64,000 nt of DNA from Methylonatrum sp040877625 (GCA_040877625.1 JBBDNK010000028.1:208069-272068), one strand, 5' to 3'; numbered from the stretch's first letter, positions 32,700-42,274 are shown. Numbers and translations are program-made. Notes: generated by a model not told the origin, from the letters alone.

Positions 32700-34145
32700 G
32701 AACTCACCCCTTATTCCCACGGTAATCTGCGTACTGCTGACATCCTCGAGTCCAATGATCGTCGCGATTTCCGCGAATGACTGTAACCCTCCGGGAAATA
32801 CCGCTGCCGCGGAGGCGGCCACCGTAAAGAAGTCTCGATCAGGCGAGTCCGTGGGGGCTGTAAACCGGGTATTGGTGGGATCGCTGACAAAACCCATGTC
32901 GACGTCCCGGCTATTGTTCTCGAATTCGTGATGCCACTCGACCCGCAATCCCGGCTGAAGGATGCCGAAATCCATGTCGAACACGCGGTTGGCTTCCACG
33001 CCCAGGGTGGAGCGTAGCGACTCAATTCGCTGTTCACCGACACGCAGGTTGAAGGGACCGGCGCCCGTTTCACGGTAGTCGTCGATCTGAACTCTAAGAT
33101 AATCCAGCCGTCCGAAGCCGCCCACATTGGTGGCGCCGAATCGCCACTGATAGCCGCCGGTCAGACCCATCAGCATCTGCCGGCCGGTGGGACTTGCTCT
33201 CGCCGTTTCGTCGCTGGGATCCACGCTGGGGTTATTGGATGGATAGTCGATCCGCCGCGTGAGGCGGTAATCCACCGCACCAACGGTAAATATGCCGTTC
33301 AGATAATACCTGTCAACGTCATACAGCCCGTAAAGGGACGCGGTCACTACGTTTGCCTCCGCGCCCCCATCGGCAACACTTTTCGATCGGTCGAACTCGG
33401 CCTCGGCCCGGGATACGCCGGTCGCCGCGCCCACGACCAGGCGATCAGTCAGCCGAAGATCCACGCCGCCGGTCAGGCCGTAGTAATCCGCGTCGTATGC
33501 ATTCTCACGATCAGTGGGATCGCGCTGGCCTATGCCGTAGTATCCGTTGACGAAGGCCCCCACCGGGCTAACCAGGCCGTCCGACGATGCGCCTCCACCC
33601 ACTGCCCCGCCATGGTTAATCAGGCCGACGGCGGCCGGATACGCGTCGTGCTCCAGCCGCCCGAGCAATAGACCGCCCGCCCCTCCACGCAGTTGCCCAA
33701 GCCGGGCGGCAACGTTGCCGAACTGCCCTTGCGCCGTCTCCGTGGCGAGGCCGCCCTTGGCGGCAGTCTCCTCGTTCGCAACCCAGTTCAGAGCCTCCAG
33801 CAACCCTCCTGCGGTTAGCTGCAACGATCGACTGTTATTGCCGGAATCCAGCAGATCATTGGCGGTGTGAGCGAGTTCCTCGAGTTTGCCGAACATTGCT
33901 TCCTGTCCCGGCGGTAATTCCCCCGATCGATCAATCAGGGCCTCATAAATGCGCTGAACCGCGATGGCAACCTGGCGCTCGGTGTCGGTAAGCCCGGGCA
34001 AGTCGGTAATAACGGTAGCGGGGCCGTCCGACGACTGCGCATCGGCAACGGTGGGGATGGCCAGAACGCAGCCTATCGCGCCCAGGAAGGTCAGAACGTA
34101 GGCGCGGGACCGGCGGGCCCTTGGGAGCCTCTGATCTGTTCCCAT
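32697..34145 (-). CDS. Autotransporter-type outer-membrane protein with short helical passenger
   Basis: ATG 34145 gives 482 residues. The signal peptide ends after about residue 36 (FLGAIGCVLAIPTVADA). A short, mostly helical passenger follows (about 37-190; TDTERQVAIAVQRIYEALID, GKLEELAHTANDLLDSG). A C-terminal autotransporter beta-barrel domain (about 215-482) has strands such as YYGLTGGVDLRLTDRLVVG and GILQPGLRVEWHHEFENN, and ends in the barrel signature GIRGEF with terminal Phe. The passenger lacks the usual beta-helix and any protease motif. The gene is monocistronic. The open frame continues upstream to 34220, but that part lacks a signal peptide. The passenger's function is unknown. 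Confidence 0.82.
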   Translation of the reverse strand: MGTDQRLPRARRSRAYVLTFLGAIGCVLAIPTVADAQSSDGPATVITDLPGLTDTERQVAIAVQRIYEALIDRSGELPPGQEAMFGKLEELAHTANDLLDSGNNSRSLQLTAGGLLEALNWVANEETAAKGGLATETAQGQFGNVAARLGQLRGGAGGLLLGRLEHDAYPAAVGLINHGGAVGGGASSDGLVSPVGAFVNGYYGIGQRDPTDRENAYDADYYGLTGGVDLRLTDRLVVGAATGVSRAEAEFDRSKSVADGGAEANVVTASLYGLYDVDRYYLNGIFTVGAVDYRLTRRIDYPSNNPSVDPSDETARASPTGRQMLMGLTGGYQWRFGATNVGGFGRLDYLRVQIDDYRETGAGPFNLRVGEQRIESLRSTLGVEANRVFDMDFGILQPGLRVEWHHEFENNSRDVDMGFVSDPTNTRFTAPTDSPDRDFFTVAASAAAVFPGGLQSFAEIATIIGLEDVSSTQITVGIRGEF

Positions 34146-34429
34146 CCTGCAAAGCCCCGCAGGGCGGGCAATCGGAAAGAATACAACGGATCCCGCACTC
34201 GGCAGTGGCCGTGTGTTCATGGCATGACTACCCCCTCTTGATTATTGTTATCGTCCGCACACGGCGGTTGGGGGGAAACACCGAGCCAATCGCCGGCATC
34301 GTGTCGTGGGTCGAAACGTCCGGATAACCGAGGCGGTCGTGCCACCGCAACAATGCTTCCCTATTGTGAGATATAGGACAGGATGACAGGGTACGCAAAC
34401 CGAAGCGCTATAACGGAAGGGAGAAAAAC

Positions 34430-34503
34430 TGGAGGCTCGGGCCGGAATCGAACCGACGTACACGGCTTTGCAGGCCGCTGCATAACCACTCTGCCACCGA
34501 GCC
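34430..34503 (-). tRNA. tRNA-Cys (GCA anticodon)
   Basis: On the minus strand a 74-nt cloverleaf begins GGCTCGG and pairs with CCGAGCC before an encoded CCA. The anticodon loop reads CCTGCAAA (GCA, Cys) and the T-loop GTTCGATTC. It lies 123 bp after tRNA-Gly, the order seen after pgsA in E. coli; the tRNA-Leu that follows there is not found here. Confidence 0.97.
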
Positions 34504-34593
34504 GGATAACTGGTGCGGCCGTCATGTTAGCAGGCGCTACGGGCCTTGGCGAGCCGTCGCAGTTGCCAGCGTTCGGGCCGGATCCGGAAACGA

Positions 34594-34618
34594 GAAACCC
34601 CGGCGTCGCCGGGGTTTC
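34594..34618. terminator. Hairpin between tRNA-Gly and tRNA-Cys
   Basis: GAAACCCCGGCG and CGCCGGGGTTTC are perfect complements around one base, giving about a 10-bp stem with a small loop. The minus side (toward tRNA-Cys) continues TTTCTCGTTT and the plus side TTTCTT. It may terminate part of the tRNA-Gly transcript or mark RNA processing. Confidence 0.6.
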
Positions 34619-34626
34619 TTAAAATC

Positions 34627-34701
34627 TGGAGCGGGAAACGAGATTCGAACTCGCGACCCCAACCTTGGCAAGGTTGTGCTCTACCACTGAGCTATTCCCG
34701 C
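34627..34701 (-). tRNA. tRNA-Gly (GCC anticodon)
   Basis: On the minus strand a 75-nt cloverleaf begins GCGGGAATAGCTCAGTGG and ends TTCCCGC plus encoded TCCA. The anticodon loop is CTTGCCAA (GCC, Gly) and the T-arm GTTCGAATC. It is 48 bp after the pgsA stop and probably shares its transcript. Confidence 0.98.
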
Positions 34702-34749
34702 TTGGAACGGCGCCTATTCTATCCGCGCCGGCGTGACTGTCAACCCTGA

Positions 34750-35325
34750 TCAGCGGACGGAGCCGGATTTGGGCTCGCCCAGCACCTCCCACGCCGCGCG
34801 GAGATACATCACCATGGACCATAGTGTAAGCAATGCCGCCACATAAAGCAGCAGCAGACCCAATGCACCCATGGGTATTCCGAATACCGGGTCATTGTAC
34901 AGCAGCATGATGATTGAAATCATCTGTGCCGCGGTCTTGAATTTGCCGATGGTACTCACCGCCACCCTGGCGCGTTTGCCAAGCTCGGCCATCCATTCGC
35001 GAAGCGCCGACACCGCGATCTCCCGGCAGATGATAATCGCGGCGGGCACGGCAAACAGCGGCGAGGGGTTGACCGCCACCAGTGCCACCAGCGCAACGGC
35101 CACCATGAGCTTGTCGGCTACCGGGTCGAGAAACGCGCCGAAGGGCGATGTCTGGCCAAGCCTGCGGGCCAGATAGCCATCCAGCCAGTCGGTGAGCGCG
35201 GCCAACGCGAATATCGAAGCCGCCGCCGTATTGGCCCAAGCCAGCGGCAGGAGAAAGACCAGGCCGAACACGGGTATCAGCGCGATCCGTCCCAGCGTCA
35301 GGATATTAGGCAGATTCAGGGGCAT
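34750..35325 (-). CDS. pgsA: CDP-diacylglycerol-glycerol-3-phosphate 3-phosphatidyltransferase
   Basis: PgsA (191 aa) makes phosphatidylglycerophosphate from CDP-diacylglycerol and glycerol-3-phosphate in the inner membrane, the first step to phosphatidylglycerol and cardiolipin. The CDP-alcohol phosphotransferase motif is intact: DWLDGYLARRLG followed by GAFLDPVADK. N-terminal MPLNLPNILTLGRIALIPVF and several membrane segments fit the family. It follows uvrC by 15 bp and precedes tRNA-Gly, the conserved uvrY-uvrC-pgsA-glyW-cysT order. Confidence 0.97.
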   Translation of the reverse strand: MPLNLPNILTLGRIALIPVFGLVFLLPLAWANTAAASIFALAALTDWLDGYLARRLGQTSPFGAFLDPVADKLMVAVALVALVAVNPSPLFAVPAAIIICREIAVSALREWMAELGKRARVAVSTIGKFKTAAQMISIIMLLYNDPVFGIPMGALGLLLLYVAALLTLWSMVMYLRAAWEVLGEPKSGSVR

Positions 35326-35340
35326 TGTACGGGCAACCTG

Positions 35341-37167
35341 TCAGGCTGTTTCCTGGTGAAAAGTGTCATAGATCTTCTGCGCCAGCGCGCGACTGATTCC
35401 CTTTACACTCTGCAGGTCTTCCACGCCTGCCCGTGCAACGCCGCGCAGGCCGCCAAACTGCCGCAGCAGCAGCTGTCGGCGCTTCGGCCCGAGACCGGGT
35501 ACATCCTCAAGGCTTGACGTCCGCCTTGCCTTGTCGCGGCGCTGCCGATGGCCGGTAATGGCAAACCGGTGTGCTTCGTCACGCACCTGTTGCAGCAGAT
35601 GCAGTGCCGGGGAATCGGACCGGAGTATAACCGGGTTCTCAAGCTCCGGCAGAAACAGCTTCTCCTCACCTGGCCGGCGGTCCGGCCCCTTGGCGATGCC
35701 GAGCAGCGTCACTCCGGTTACCTGTAACTCTTCCAGCACGGCGACGGCCTGGGCGAGCTGTCCGGGCCCGCCGTCGATCATCAGCAAATCCGGTAATACG
35801 CCCTCCCCTTGCTGAATCCGGGTATAGCGACGGGTCAGCGCCTGCTTCATCGCGGCATAATCATCGCCAGGCGTGATATCGCTGATATTGAAGCGTCGGT
35901 AGTCGGACTTCAACGGCCCTTCGTGGTTGAAAACCACGCAGGATGCAACCGTCGCCTCGCCGGCGGTATGGCTGATGTCAAAGCACTCCAGGCGGACCGG
36001 CAGATCGTCCAGGTCCAGCGCCTGCTGCAACTCTTCAAAGCGGCGCTGCAGACTGGCACGGCTCGCCAGGCGCGCGGCCAGAGCCGCTCGGGCATTGGTC
36101 ACGGCCATGTTCAGCCAGCGGCGCCGATCACCACGCACATTGCTGCGAATGGCAACGGTGTGGCCGGTTTCGGCACTGAGCGCGTCTTCCAGCAGCGCGC
36201 GCTCCCCAAGGGCGTGGTTCACGAGTATCTCCCTGGGTGCCTTGCGGCCGAGATAATAACGCGCGATGAATGCCGCCAGCACCTCGGTTTCATCAGTGTC
36301 TTCGGGGACCTTTGGAAAATGGCTCCGGTTGCCGAGATTCTGGCCGCCTCGGAAATAGAATACCTGCACGCAGGCCTGCTTCCCTTCGCTTGTACACGCC
36401 ACAATGTCGAGATCGCCCTTCTCGGTGCTGATGTATTGCCGTTCCTGGATCTGGCGCAGGCTGGCGATGCGGTCGCGGAGGCGCGCGGCCTCTTCGAAAT
36501 CCAGGGCCTTCGCGGCCATTTCCATGTCCCGTACCAACTCGTTGATCACTTCGCCGCTACGGCCGTCGAGAAACTTGACCGCATGGGCAACATCACGGGC
36601 GTAGGCGTCCGCTGAAATAAAACCCACACAGGGTGCCGTACAGCGCTTGATCTGATATTGCAGACAGGGTCGCGAACGGTTGCGGAAGAACGTGTCCTCG
36701 CACTGCCTTACCGGGAAAACCTTCTGTAGATGGCTCAGCGTATCGCGTACCGCAGTGGCACTGGGAAAAGGACCGAAGTACTTGCCCTGCTGCCGTCTGC
36801 TGCCACGGTGAAAGCCAAGTCGGGGAAACGCGTCATGATCCGACAGGTAGATGTAGGGATAACTCTTGTCATCGCGCAACAGCACGTTGTAGCGAGGGCC
36901 ATGACGCTTGATGAGGTTGTTCTCGAGTATCAGCGCCTCGGCTTCGGTGTGCGTTACGGTGAATTCGATTCCACGGATCTGCCGAACCATGGATTCGATG
37001 CGGCTGCTCTTGCCGCTCTTGCTGAAATAGCTGGCCACCCGCTGCCGCAGCCGCCGCGCCTTGCCGACGTAAAGAATACCGCCGGCAGAATCCAGCATGC
37101 GATAAACGCCCGGGGTCTCCGGCAGCGTTCTCACATAGGTCCTGGGGTCGAACTCTGTTTCGTCCAT
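35341..37167 (-). CDS. uvrC: UvrABC excinuclease subunit C
   Basis: UvrC (608 aa) makes both incisions around UvrAB-bound DNA lesions. Visible parts are the GIY-YIG nuclease (TPGVYRMLDSAGGILYVGKA), the UVR UvrB-binding helix (ALDFEEAARLRDRIASLRQI), the RNase H-like second nuclease (LECFDISHTAGE, LLMIDGGPGQL) and a C-terminal helix-hairpin-helix pair (LEDVPGLGPKRR, VKGISRALAQKI). ATG 37167 overlaps the upstream stop as TGATG. A TTG five codons further upstream is less likely. Confidence 0.98.
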   Translation of the reverse strand: MDETEFDPRTYVRTLPETPGVYRMLDSAGGILYVGKARRLRQRVASYFSKSGKSSRIESMVRQIRGIEFTVTHTEAEALILENNLIKRHGPRYNVLLRDDKSYPYIYLSDHDAFPRLGFHRGSRRQQGKYFGPFPSATAVRDTLSHLQKVFPVRQCEDTFFRNRSRPCLQYQIKRCTAPCVGFISADAYARDVAHAVKFLDGRSGEVINELVRDMEMAAKALDFEEAARLRDRIASLRQIQERQYISTEKGDLDIVACTSEGKQACVQVFYFRGGQNLGNRSHFPKVPEDTDETEVLAAFIARYYLGRKAPREILVNHALGERALLEDALSAETGHTVAIRSNVRGDRRRWLNMAVTNARAALAARLASRASLQRRFEELQQALDLDDLPVRLECFDISHTAGEATVASCVVFNHEGPLKSDYRRFNISDITPGDDYAAMKQALTRRYTRIQQGEGVLPDLLMIDGGPGQLAQAVAVLEELQVTGVTLLGIAKGPDRRPGEEKLFLPELENPVILRSDSPALHLLQQVRDEAHRFAITGHRQRRDKARRTSSLEDVPGLGPKRRQLLLRQFGGLRGVARAGVEDLQSVKGISRALAQKIYDTFHQETA

Positions 37168-37823
37168 CACCTCGTGCCGCAAATCTGCCGGGCCCGTGCG
37201 AACACGGCCTGAAACATGTCGGGCGTCAGCCGCCTCGTCTGGGTGTTGTAGCGGCTGCAGTGGTAGGAATCCAGCAGTACGTGACCGCCGACGGCATGTT
37301 CGGCCGCGTGGCCGAAGGCATGGGCACTGCGGCGCTCACCAAAGGCCAGCAGTACGGCATCGTGGGCAATACGGCCCAGAGCCAGTATGACCCCGCCTTC
37401 GGGCACGGCCTGCAATTCATGGATCAGGAAGGCATTGCAGGTACGTACTTCAGCACCCACCGGCTTGTTCTCCGGCGGCAGGCAACGAACGGCATTGGTC
37501 ACGCGCGCGCCCAGCAACTGCAGACCATCATCCGCTGCATCGCCGTTGGGCTGATTGGCAAAGCCGTAACGGTGCAGGGTGTCGTACAACAACACCCCGG
37601 CGTAGTCGCCGGTGAACGGCCGGCCGGTGCGGTTGGCACCGTGCATGCCGGGAGCCAGACCCACCACCAGCAGTCGCGATCCGATCGGGCCAAAACCCGG
37701 GACCGGCGCGGCATGGTACCGCGGATACCCCTGGCGGACCGCATCCAGGTGGCTGGCCAGCCGCGGACACCGCCGGCAATGTTTGTCGAAAGGTTCTGCC
37801 TGCATGGGATTCATGTCTTGCAT
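37167..37823 (-). CDS. Family 5-type (UdgB-like) uracil-DNA glycosylase
   Basis: This protein of about 218 residues removes uracil or deaminated bases from DNA. Motif A, GLAPGMHGANRTGRPFTGD, is the family 5 pattern; the C-terminal motif is HCSRYN. The iron-sulphur cluster ligands expected of families 4/5 are visible: HCRRC near the N-terminus, NAVRCLPP and RTCNAF. The start is uncertain among ATGs 37823, 37814 and 37805. It overlaps uvrC by one base, joining two DNA-repair enzymes in one transcript. UDG superfamily is near certain; the family number is from memory. Confidence 0.88.
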   Translation of the reverse strand: MQDMNPMQAEPFDKHCRRCPRLASHLDAVRQGYPRYHAAPVPGFGPIGSRLLVVGLAPGMHGANRTGRPFTGDYAGVLLYDTLHRYGFANQPNGDAADDGLQLLGARVTNAVRCLPPENKPVGAEVRTCNAFLIHELQAVPEGGVILALGRIAHDAVLLAFGERRSAHAFGHAAEHAVGGHVLLDSYHCSRYNTQTRRLTPDMFQAVFARARQICGTR

Positions 37824-37862
37824 GGTGAATGGGGTCGGGCATCCCGCCCGTCGGGGCACGGA

Positions 37863-38504
37863 TTACTGGATCTGATCAATCATGCCATGGCGGAGGGCCA
37901 GATGGGTGAGCTCCACATCCGTTTCTACTCCCAGCTTTTCATACAGGCGATAGCGATAGGTACTGACTGTCTTCGGGCTCAGACACAGGGTGTCCGAGAT
38001 TTCCTGAAGCCGGTGGCCCTGCGTGATCATCATCATCACCTGCATTTCCCGCTGAGTGAGCTTTTCAAAGCAGCTTCCGCGCTGCGCGCCAAACCCGGCG
38101 CTGGTCATCTGCTGAGCGATCTCGGTACCAAGGTAGCGCGAGCCGCTGGATACACTGCGGATGGCGCGCACGATTTCATCGACATCGCAGCCCTTGGTGA
38201 TGTATCCCATGGCACCGGCTTCGAGCAGGCGGCTGGGGTACGGCTCATCCATGTGGATGGTCAGGGCAATGATGCGCAGCCCCGCGTCGATACGCAGTAG
38301 CTTGCGCGTGGCCTCAAGCCCGCCGATACCGGGCATGTTGACGTCCATGAGCACCACGTCGGGGCGGTGCGCCCGAACGAGTTTCAATGCGTCCTCGCCA
38401 CTACCGGCCTCGGCTACGACGCGAATCCCCTCGGTATCTTCGAGGATTCTGCGAATGCCGCTGCGGACGAGTTGATGGTCGTCGACAATCAGGACCGAAA
38501 TCAT
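37863..38504 (-). CDS. uvrY: UvrY/GacA response regulator
   Basis: The product (213 aa) has a receiver domain (VLIVDDHQLVRSGIRR, phospho-acceptor Asp54 in VVLMDVNMP) and a C-terminal LuxR-type HTH (LTQREMQVMMMITQG, EISDTLCLSPKTVSTYRYRL). The partner kinase BarA/GacS is encoded at 54509. The pair usually activates small RNAs that titrate CsrA/RsmA, and in Pseudomonas it controls T6SS; that link here is inference. ATG 38504 is preferred over ATG 38513 because the family starts MI-VLIVDDH. Confidence 0.95.
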   Translation of the reverse strand: MISVLIVDDHQLVRSGIRRILEDTEGIRVVAEAGSGEDALKLVRAHRPDVVLMDVNMPGIGGLEATRKLLRIDAGLRIIALTIHMDEPYPSRLLEAGAMGYITKGCDVDEIVRAIRSVSSGSRYLGTEIAQQMTSAGFGAQRGSCFEKLTQREMQVMMMITQGHRLQEISDTLCLSPKTVSTYRYRLYEKLGVETDVELTHLALRHGMIDQIQ

Positions 38505-38559
38505 TCGCCCCATCACTCTTACGGTTGACACAACCCCACGATGATACGCGATGCGGCAC

Positions 38560-39909
38560 TCACGGAGCGACTGTTTCCGCTGCGCCATCCATCATGGCAT
38601 CCGCCTCCGGCATGCACCAGGCCGCCAACGCCCCCAATAGTCCCAGCATCATCAGTAGCGCAATCAGCAAATCCGTCCCGAATAACTGCGCGATGACACC
38701 CAGCCCACCGGCAGCCACCGCCAGCAGACCGATGCCGGTGTTGCTGAACGCAATGTATAAAGGCCGCTCACTGGCAGGCGCAGCGTCCACCAGGTACGTT
38801 TTCCTGCCCAGACGCACGCCAGCCTCGGCAATGCCCAGGATCATGAACACGCTGGTGTATAGCCAGGTGCTCTGAACAGCCTCGGGGCCACTGGCGACAG
38901 CCAGCGCTACAGCGCCTGCGAGGGCGCCAAGCAGACCACTGCATGCCAGCACACCGCGGCTGGAATGATCAGAGAAATATCCCCAGAACGGGCTGCTGAT
39001 GACGCTGGCAAGCCCCACGGTGACAATAAATACACCCAGCGCGGCCACCTGACCACCGAACACCTCGCGCCCATGCAGCGCATAGAACGGCATCGCCAGC
39101 TCGATCGGCAGCAAGATACCGCGGGCTATCATATAGCGCCGATAGCCCGGCACATCGCGGACCAGCCGAATGCCCAGACTGAGTTCGTGCCAGGGGCTGC
39201 GACCTCCCTCGGTGGCGCCCGGATTCTCGTCAACGCCGGCAAACAGCGCCGCGGCGATCAGCCACAGCCCGGCGGCGGCGGCGACCATGCCGGCGTAGAC
39301 GGCGGCATCGGCATCTTCACCGAAGCTGTAGTGCAGGGCCAGACCGGCGAGCAGAGTCAGTATGCCGCCGAGCGCTGCCCGTACCGACAGCAGTCGGCCG
39401 CGCCGGCCCTTGGGAATGGTCTTGCCAGTGACATCCTGAAATGCGACCGAGCCCACTCCACTGAACACACTGAAGATGGTGAATAGAACGAGAATAACGA
39501 TGCCGGCGGTCAATGGAGGTAGCAGCAGCGCCGCGGCGGCGATCAGCAACAGCATGGCAGCCTGAATACCGCCGGCCATGACCCAGGCCCACTTGCGCTG
39601 CCGCAGACGGCGGATCTGCCCGGAGACCAGCAGCTGGGGCGCCAGCGAGCCCGCCTGTTTCGCCGGCATCAGAAAGCCGATAATGGCCGCCGGCGCGCCA
39701 AGCCCGGCGAGCAGCCATGGCAGCACCAGGTTGGGGCCGGCTATCTGTTCCGCGAGTTTGGTAGCGGCGCCGTTGAAGACGTTGTAGACGTAGTTCTTCG
39801 GGACACTGGTACAGGCCGAATCAGGTATGGCCTCGCAGCTGCGTTCATCACTGTCGTCACCGCTCAGGACGCGATAGGCGAAGTCCAGCCGCTGGTCGGG
39901 TTGTTGCAT
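38560..39909 (-). CDS. MFS transporter, substrate unknown
   Basis: The protein (449 aa) has about twelve membrane segments (for example VLPWLLAGLGAPAAIIGFL, GIQAAMLLLIAAAALLL, LFTIFSVFSGVGSVAFQDV). The loop GKTIPKGRRGRLLSVRA between segments resembles the MFS A-motif. A roughly 50-residue cytoplasmic N-terminus precedes segment 1. GAGGGG lies 3-9 bases before ATG. It stands alone, divergent from the gene at 40030. The substrate cannot be inferred. Confidence 0.85.
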   Translation of the reverse strand: MQQPDQRLDFAYRVLSGDDSDERSCEAIPDSACTSVPKNYVYNVFNGAATKLAEQIAGPNLVLPWLLAGLGAPAAIIGFLMPAKQAGSLAPQLLVSGQIRRLRQRKWAWVMAGGIQAAMLLLIAAAALLLPPLTAGIVILVLFTIFSVFSGVGSVAFQDVTGKTIPKGRRGRLLSVRAALGGILTLLAGLALHYSFGEDADAAVYAGMVAAAAGLWLIAAALFAGVDENPGATEGGRSPWHELSLGIRLVRDVPGYRRYMIARGILLPIELAMPFYALHGREVFGGQVAALGVFIVTVGLASVISSPFWGYFSDHSSRGVLACSGLLGALAGAVALAVASGPEAVQSTWLYTSVFMILGIAEAGVRLGRKTYLVDAAPASERPLYIAFSNTGIGLLAVAAGGLGVIAQLFGTDLLIALLMMLGLLGALAAWCMPEADAMMDGAAETVAP

Positions 39910-40029
39910 GTGCCCCCCTCGTCCGGCCCCGGCACAAAAGGCCGGTGCTCTGTTAGTGTATGGGGCGATTATTGCATGGAGATACGGTCTTTGGTCTCTC
40001 CGCAGTCGCCATGAATTGCAGGAAGTCGC

Positions 40030-40869
40030 ATGTCTGAGACAAATTTATCCGAGCCGGTCGCGCGCCTTGTCCCTCATGGCGGCACCGAGACGCGTCCACT
40101 GAAGGGTCTTTACCTGAACGCCGAGCTGCCTGATCAGGGTCGAGCCGGGCCTTGGGTGTACACCAATTTCGTGACCACGCTGGATGGCCGGATTTCGCTG
40201 GTGGACCCGCGTACGGGCCTGGAGGGCGTGCCGGAGACCATCGGTGATCCGCGCGACTGGCGGCTGTTTCAGGAGTTGGCTTGTCGCGCCGACGTTCTGA
40301 TCGCCAGCGGACGTTATTTGCGCAACCTGCAGGCGGGAACGGCCCAGGATGTGTTGCCGTTGGGGGATTCGCCCGCGTTTGCGGATCTGCTGGCTTGGCG
40401 TCATGCGCGCAAGCTCCCTCCTCAACCCGATGTGGCGGTCGTCAGCGGCAGCCTGAATTTCAATATTCCTTCACTGTTCCTGGATCAGGGCCGACGGATC
40501 ATCGTGCTGACCACAGACAATGCGCCGTCCGAGCGCGCATCGCGGCTGGAGGATGCGGGTGCCATCGTCATCAGGGTTAACGGCGGTGAACGTGTCTCCG
40601 GGCTTGGCGTTGTGCGTGCGCTGGGCGCCATGGATTACCAGCGGGTGTACGCCGTGGCCGGCCCGCAGGTTTTCCATACTCTGGTTGACGACGATGTGCT
40701 CGATACCCTGTTTCTGACCTGGCGGCACAGGATAGTCGGCGGAACCGGGTCGACCTTCATTGCCGGGCCAACCCTGAGACCGCCTACAGACCTGGCTATG
40801 CGCTGGCTCTATCAGGACCTGGCGTCCGCATCGGCCGGACAGTGTTTCGCCAGGTTTGACAGCAGGTAG
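40030..40869 (+). CDS. RibD C-terminal-type pyrimidine reductase-like protein
   Basis: The product (279 aa) matches the RibD C-terminal/DHFR-like reductase fold: YTNFVTTLDGRISLVDP (substrate/NADPH region), DVLIASGRYLRN and a late GGTGSTFIAGP. It lacks a RibD deaminase domain. The natural substrate is uncertain: 5-amino-6-ribosylamino-uracil-phosphate-like or another pteridine. It is divergent from the MFS gene and convergent with fumC, with no operon partner. Family fold confidence is good, function low. Confidence 0.8.
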   Translation: MSETNLSEPVARLVPHGGTETRPLKGLYLNAELPDQGRAGPWVYTNFVTTLDGRISLVDPRTGLEGVPETIGDPRDWRLFQELACRADVLIASGRYLRNLQAGTAQDVLPLGDSPAFADLLAWRHARKLPPQPDVAVVSGSLNFNIPSLFLDQGRRIIVLTTDNAPSERASRLEDAGAIVIRVNGGERVSGLGVVRALGAMDYQRVYAVAGPQVFHTLVDDDVLDTLFLTWRHRIVGGTGSTFIAGPTLRPPTDLAMRWLYQDLASASAGQCFARFDSR

Positions 40870-40891
40870 GACATGTTCACGCATTGTCGCG

Positions 40892-42274
40892 TTACGTCCG
40901 GATTCCGCCCCTGGTCAATTCCGCGGGATCCAGTAACCGCTCCAGCTCAGACCTTGCGAGGTCCGTCTCCTCCTCGGCCACATCGATGACCGGGCGGCCT
41001 TGCGCGTAGGCCTTCTTGGCAATTGCCGCGCCCTTCTCATAGCCGATCACCGCATTCAGGGCAGTCACCAGAATCGGATTGCGGCCCAGCGCCTGCTCCA
41101 GACGATCCTGATTGACGGTGAACCCGTCGACGGCGCGATCCGCCAGCAACCGCGACCCATTCGCAAGCAACTCGACACTCTGAAGTACGTTGTAGGCGAT
41201 CACCGGCAACATGACATTAAGCTGAAAATTTCCCGACTGACCCGCCACGGTAATCGTTGTGTCATTGCCGATTACCTGCGCCGACACCATTGCCACCGCC
41301 TCCGGGATTACCGGATTGACCTTGCCCGGCATGATGCTGGACCCGGGCTGCAGTGCAGGCAGCGCAATCTCCCCCAGCCCCGCCAGCGGGCCGCTGTTCA
41401 TCCAGCGCAGATCATTGGCGATCTTCATCAGGCTGACCGCCACCACCTTCAACTGGCCGGACAGCTCCACCGCTGCATCCTGGCTGCTCAGGCCCTCGAA
41501 CCGATTATCACCGGGCCGGAACGCCAGACCAGTCCGCCGCGCCAGAATCATCGCCACCCGCGCGCCGAACTCCGGGTGCGCGTTTATGCCCGTGCCCACG
41601 GCTGTGCCACCCAGCGCCAGTGCCAGCATCGCCTCTCGACCCGATTCCACTCGACGAATGCCGCTCGCCACCTGCGCCGCCCAGCCGCTCAGTTCCTGGC
41701 CCAGGGTGACGGGCATGGCATCCATCAGATGGGTACGCCCGGTCTTGGCGACGTCGGTCAATTCACTCGCCCGCCGCGACAGACATTCATGCAGATGCCC
41801 CAGCGCCGGTAGCAATGCTTCCTCACAGGCCAGCGCCGCACTGACGTGAATGGCGGTGGGAATCACATCGTTGCTGCTTTGCCCCATGTTGACGTGATCG
41901 TTGGGGTGCACGTCCAGGCCACTGCCCTGCGAGGCCAGCCGTGCAATCACCTCGTTGGCGTTCATGTTGCTGCTGGTCCCGGAGCCGGTCTGGAACACGT
42001 CCACGGGGAAGTGGGCGTCATGGTCTCCACGGGCTACCGCTTCGGCGGCAGTCATGATCGCTTCGGCCAGGCCCGGCTCAAGCAGGTGCAGATCCCGGTT
42101 CGCCTCCGCCGCTGCGGCCTTGATCAATCCCAGGGCCTGCAGGAAGGCCCGCGGCATCATCAGCCCGCTGACCGGAAAATTGTCCACCGCGCGCTGCGTC
42201 TGCGCGCCGTAGAGCGCATGATCGGGCACCCGCAACTCGCCCATGCTGTCCTTCTCTGTCCGGTAGTTGGCCAT
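40892..42274 (-). CDS. fumC: Class II fumarate hydratase
   Basis: FumC (460 aa) interconverts fumarate and malate in the TCA cycle without an iron-sulphur cluster. The superfamily signature GSSIMPGKVNP, the N-terminal ALYGAQTQRAVDNFP, FQTGSGTSSNMNANEV and GRTHLMDAMPVTLGQE are all present. ATG 42274 gives the normal N-terminus (MANYRTEKDSMG). The open frame to 42394 is a non-coding extension over the purB promoter region. It is divergent from purB, a paralogue of the same lyase superfamily. Confidence 0.97.
   Translation of the reverse strand: MANYRTEKDSMGELRVPDHALYGAQTQRAVDNFPVSGLMMPRAFLQALGLIKAAAAEANRDLHLLEPGLAEAIMTAAEAVARGDHDAHFPVDVFQTGSGTSSNMNANEVIARLASQGSGLDVHPNDHVNMGQSSNDVIPTAIHVSAALACEEALLPALGHLHECLSRRASELTDVAKTGRTHLMDAMPVTLGQELSGWAAQVASGIRRVESGREAMLALALGGTAVGTGINAHPEFGARVAMILARRTGLAFRPGDNRFEGLSSQDAAVELSGQLKVVAVSLMKIANDLRWMNSGPLAGLGEIALPALQPGSSIMPGKVNPVIPEAVAMVSAQVIGNDTTITVAGQSGNFQLNVMLPVIAYNVLQSVELLANGSRLLADRAVDGFTVNQDRLEQALGRNPILVTALNAVIGYEKGAAIAKKAYAQGRPVIDVAEEETDLARSELERLLDPAELTRGGIRT

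Noticed and set aside
34221..34429. Possible third tRNA (Leu), as follows tRNA-Cys in E. coli
   Set aside because: No cloverleaf, T-loop GTTCGA or CCA end is visible in this gap.
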